NCBI GenBank assembly: GCA_947458565.1
Contig: CANGZK010000059.1
Span: 1-7,097 of the forward strand
DNA: 7,097 bases
From: Acidimicrobiaceae bacterium
Lineage (GTDB): Bacteria; Actinomycetota; Acidimicrobiia; Acidimicrobiales; Ilumatobacteraceae
Reading direction: 5' to 3'
A model generated the notes under the pieces. The model had not been told where the DNA came from. It saw only the letters and a list, made by a program, of their open reading frames with translations, and ran no database searches. Both the position numbers and the translations under genes were made by a program. This document shows positions 5,782 through 7,097 of this stretch, one piece after another. Each line of letters begins with the position of its first letter. The stretch's first letter is position 1.

Positions 5782-6996
5782 TTATTTTGGCGAATACGTC
5801 GACAGGAAGTTTCCGATGCGACCAATAGCTTCAGTGAGATCAGCCGCCCATGGCAATGTCACAATGCGCAAGTGATCTGGAGTCGGCCAGTTGAAACCTG
5901 TTCCTTGTACTACTAATACATGCTCGGCTCGCAACAAATCGAGCACAAACTTGCGATCATCCGAGATCGGATACATAGTTGGATCAAGCTTTGGAAATAC
6001 GTATAACGCTCCCTTTGGTTCGACGCACGAGACACCAGGGATTTTGCGCAAGGCAGTAATCGCAGCATTGCGCTGCTCGAGCAGTCGCCCACCTGGCAAT
6101 ACCAAGTCCTTAATGCTCTGTCGTCCGCCAAGCGCGGTCTGAATCGCGTGCTGAGCTGGAACGTTGGCGCACAAACGCATATTGGTGAGCATCGTGATGC
6201 CTTCGATATAACTTGCTGCGTGTTTGCGCGGGCCGGTCATCACCATCCACGCAGCGCGAAAGCCCGCGAGGCGATAGGCCTTCGAAAGACCATTAAACGT
6301 GAGAGTAAAAACATCTGGGGCAATTGATGCAAAAGTTGTGTGCACTGCGTCGTCATACAAAATCTTGTCGTAAATTTCGTCTGCCATCACAATGAGATTT
6401 CTCTCTGCAGCAAAATCGGCAATCTCTCGCAAAATCTCTGGGCTATACACAGCACCAGTTGGATTATTTGGGTTGATGATCACGATTGCTTTTGTGCGAT
6501 CGCTTACTTTTGCCCTGATGTCGTTCATGTCGGGCATCCAACCGTTTAATTCGTCGCACAAATAATGCACTGGAGTGCCACCCGACAAACTTGTCGATGC
6601 AGTCCACAACGGATAATCCGGTGCGGGAATCAAAACTTCGTCACCTTCGTTGAGCAATGCGTTGAGAGCGACCTGGATAAGTTCGCTCACTCCATTGCCC
6701 AGCCACACGTCGTCCACATCGGTGATGTCAATACCGCGCTCTTGGTAGTGCTGTACGACTGCTGTGCGCGCCGACAAGATGCCTTGCGAATCTGAATATC
6801 CCTGCGATATCGGCAGGTTGCGTACGACTTCAACCAACACTTCCGGTGGAGTCTCAAAACCAAACGGTTGAGGGTTTCCGATATTGAGTTTGATGATTCG
6901 GTGTCCTGCAGCCTCAAGTCGCTTGGCTTCTTCAAGCACAGGCCCACGAATGTCATACAAGACATTGGCCAACTTGTGCGACTGCATGATTTCCAT
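5782..6996 (-). CDS. alaA: Alanine aminotransferase, AlaA/AlaT type (PLP, fold type I)
   Basis: Cytosolic PLP enzyme that interconverts alanine + 2-oxoglutarate and pyruvate + glutamate. With ATG 6996 it is 404 aa, against 405 for E. coli AlaA. Conserved blocks run throughout: VLYDIRGPVLEEAKRLE (12-28), KLNIGNPQPFGF (36-47), GNGVSELI (100-107), PAPDYPLWTAS (124-134), INPNNPTGAVYS (174-185), ADEIYDKILYDDA (205-217), NGLSKAYRLAGFR (235-247, with Lys239 the Schiff-base lysine), MRLCANVPAQHAIQTALGG (273-291) and GTGFNWPTPDHLRIVTLPW (365-383, with Arg377 the substrate-carboxylate arginine). Wording such as GYSDSQGILSAR and GGTPVHYLCDE resembles actinobacterial AlaT. GTG 7032 would add 12 residues; actinobacterial members can have longer N termini, so it remains possible, but ATG 6996 fits E. 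coli length and has TAGCCT 8 nt upstream. It probably leads an operon with the pirin gene and perhaps engB. Confidence 0.93.
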   Translation of the reverse strand: MEIMQSHKLANVLYDIRGPVLEEAKRLEAAGHRIIKLNIGNPQPFGFETPPEVLVEVVRNLPISQGYSDSQGILSARTAVVQHYQERGIDITDVDDVWLGNGVSELIQVALNALLNEGDEVLIPAPDYPLWTASTSLSGGTPVHYLCDELNGWMPDMNDIRAKVSDRTKAIVIINPNNPTGAVYSPEILREIADFAAERNLIVMADEIYDKILYDDAVHTTFASIAPDVFTLTFNGLSKAYRLAGFRAAWMVMTGPRKHAASYIEGITMLTNMRLCANVPAQHAIQTALGGRQSIKDLVLPGGRLLEQRNAAITALRKIPGVSCVEPKGALYVFPKLDPTMYPISDDRKFVLDLLRAEHVLVVQGTGFNWPTPDHLRIVTLPWAADLTEAIGRIGNFLSTYSPK

Positions 6997-7004
6997 GAGA
7001 GTCA

Positions 7005-7010
7005 AGGCTA
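7005..7010 (-). promoter_or_regulatory. Putative -10 box of alaA
   Basis: TAGCCT on the minus strand is followed by 8 nt and ATG 6996. This is the least regular of the five similar boxes and no -35 is seen. If GTG 7032 were the true start, this box would be inside the gene and the AT-rich GATAAAT at 7044-7038 would be the better candidate. Confidence 0.25.
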
Positions 7011-7032
7011 CGCCGAGGCGCTTGTCAGCCAC

Positions 7033-7097
7033 GCCTTATTTATCGCCGCACGGCTAAATTTAGAGTTATCGAACCCACCAAAATCGTCCTCTTCTAC
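7033..7097. other. Region upstream of alaA, no gene seen
   Basis: Neither strand shows a gene start with a credible site in these 65 bases. The minus strand is AT-rich near 7037-7070 (GATAAAT, TAAATT), as expected for a promoter region of alaA. What lies beyond the window cannot be judged. Confidence 0.4.
7054..7063. repeat. 10-bp palindrome upstream of alaA
   Basis: CTAAATTTAG is a perfect palindrome about 20 bp before GTG 7032 in the non-coding region between alaA and the window end. It could be part of a promoter or an operator half, but a palindrome of this size in AT-rich sequence is easily fortuitous. Confidence 0.25.

Noticed and set aside
5757..5825. Upstream extension of the pirin-family gene to a start at 5825
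   Set aside because: It would overlap the aminotransferase gene by 44 bp and add 23 residues without resemblance to pirins; ATG 5756 has a ribosome binding site 8 nt away.
5782..6996. Horizontal transfer of alaA from gammaproteobacteria
   Set aside because: The match to E. coli AlaA is strong, but wording such as GGTPVHYLCDE and SQGYSDSQGIL fits actinobacterial AlaT at least as well, and base use looks like its neighbours.

Overview
This window reads as an ordinary, tightly packed bacterial chromosome segment of seven complete protein genes and one partial gene. No RNA gene, mobile element, CRISPR array or phage signature was seen. Base composition is near half G+C. An actinobacterial host is the best guess, perhaps a moderate-GC lineage such as Acidimicrobiia. 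The reasons are a deazaflavin (F420)-type nitroreductase-family protein, an AlaT/AlaA aminotransferase whose wording resembles actinobacterial members, several GTG starts, and leading genes that look leaderless behind TANNNT -10 boxes. EngB makes the classical high-GC actinomycetes less likely, because many of them seem to lack it. The lineage is an inference, not something the sequence proves.

Layout, left to right. Positions 1-297 (+) hold the C-terminal end of an aldo/keto reductase. It converges, with a 3-bp gap, on an ACAD10/11-like acyl-CoA dehydrogenase (301-1593, -). A 56-bp gap follows, then a two-gene minus-strand operon: an MFS efflux-type transporter (2071-3348) whose last 8 bases overlap the start of a DDN-family protein (1650-2078). 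The transporter is divergent from a RhlG-like short-chain dehydrogenase (3386-4159, +) across about 37 bp that must hold both promoters. The dehydrogenase converges, with a 4-bp gap, on engB (4164-4769, -). Upstream of engB on the same strand lie a pirin-family gene (4806-5756) and an alanine-type aminotransferase (5782-6996 or 7032), probably as an alaA-pirin-engB transcription unit with an additional engB promoter. The last ~65-100 bp are upstream of alaA and hold no visible gene.

Working together: the transporter and DDN-family genes are almost certainly translationally coupled and suggest handling of a small toxic or redox-active compound (reduction plus export). The divergent NADPH-type reductase may share their control. 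AlaA links pyruvate/alanine and glutamate metabolism, and EngB is a 50S ribosome assembly GTPase. The acyl-CoA dehydrogenase belongs to a subgroup with Asp at the usual catalytic Glu position.

The most notable structural observation is a repeated pattern. Genes that lead a transcription unit have a TA(G/C)NNT hexamer 6-8 nt before the chosen start codon and no Shine-Dalgarno, while the two internal genes have a purine-rich ribosome binding site. I found no convincing evidence of an undescribed multi-gene system.
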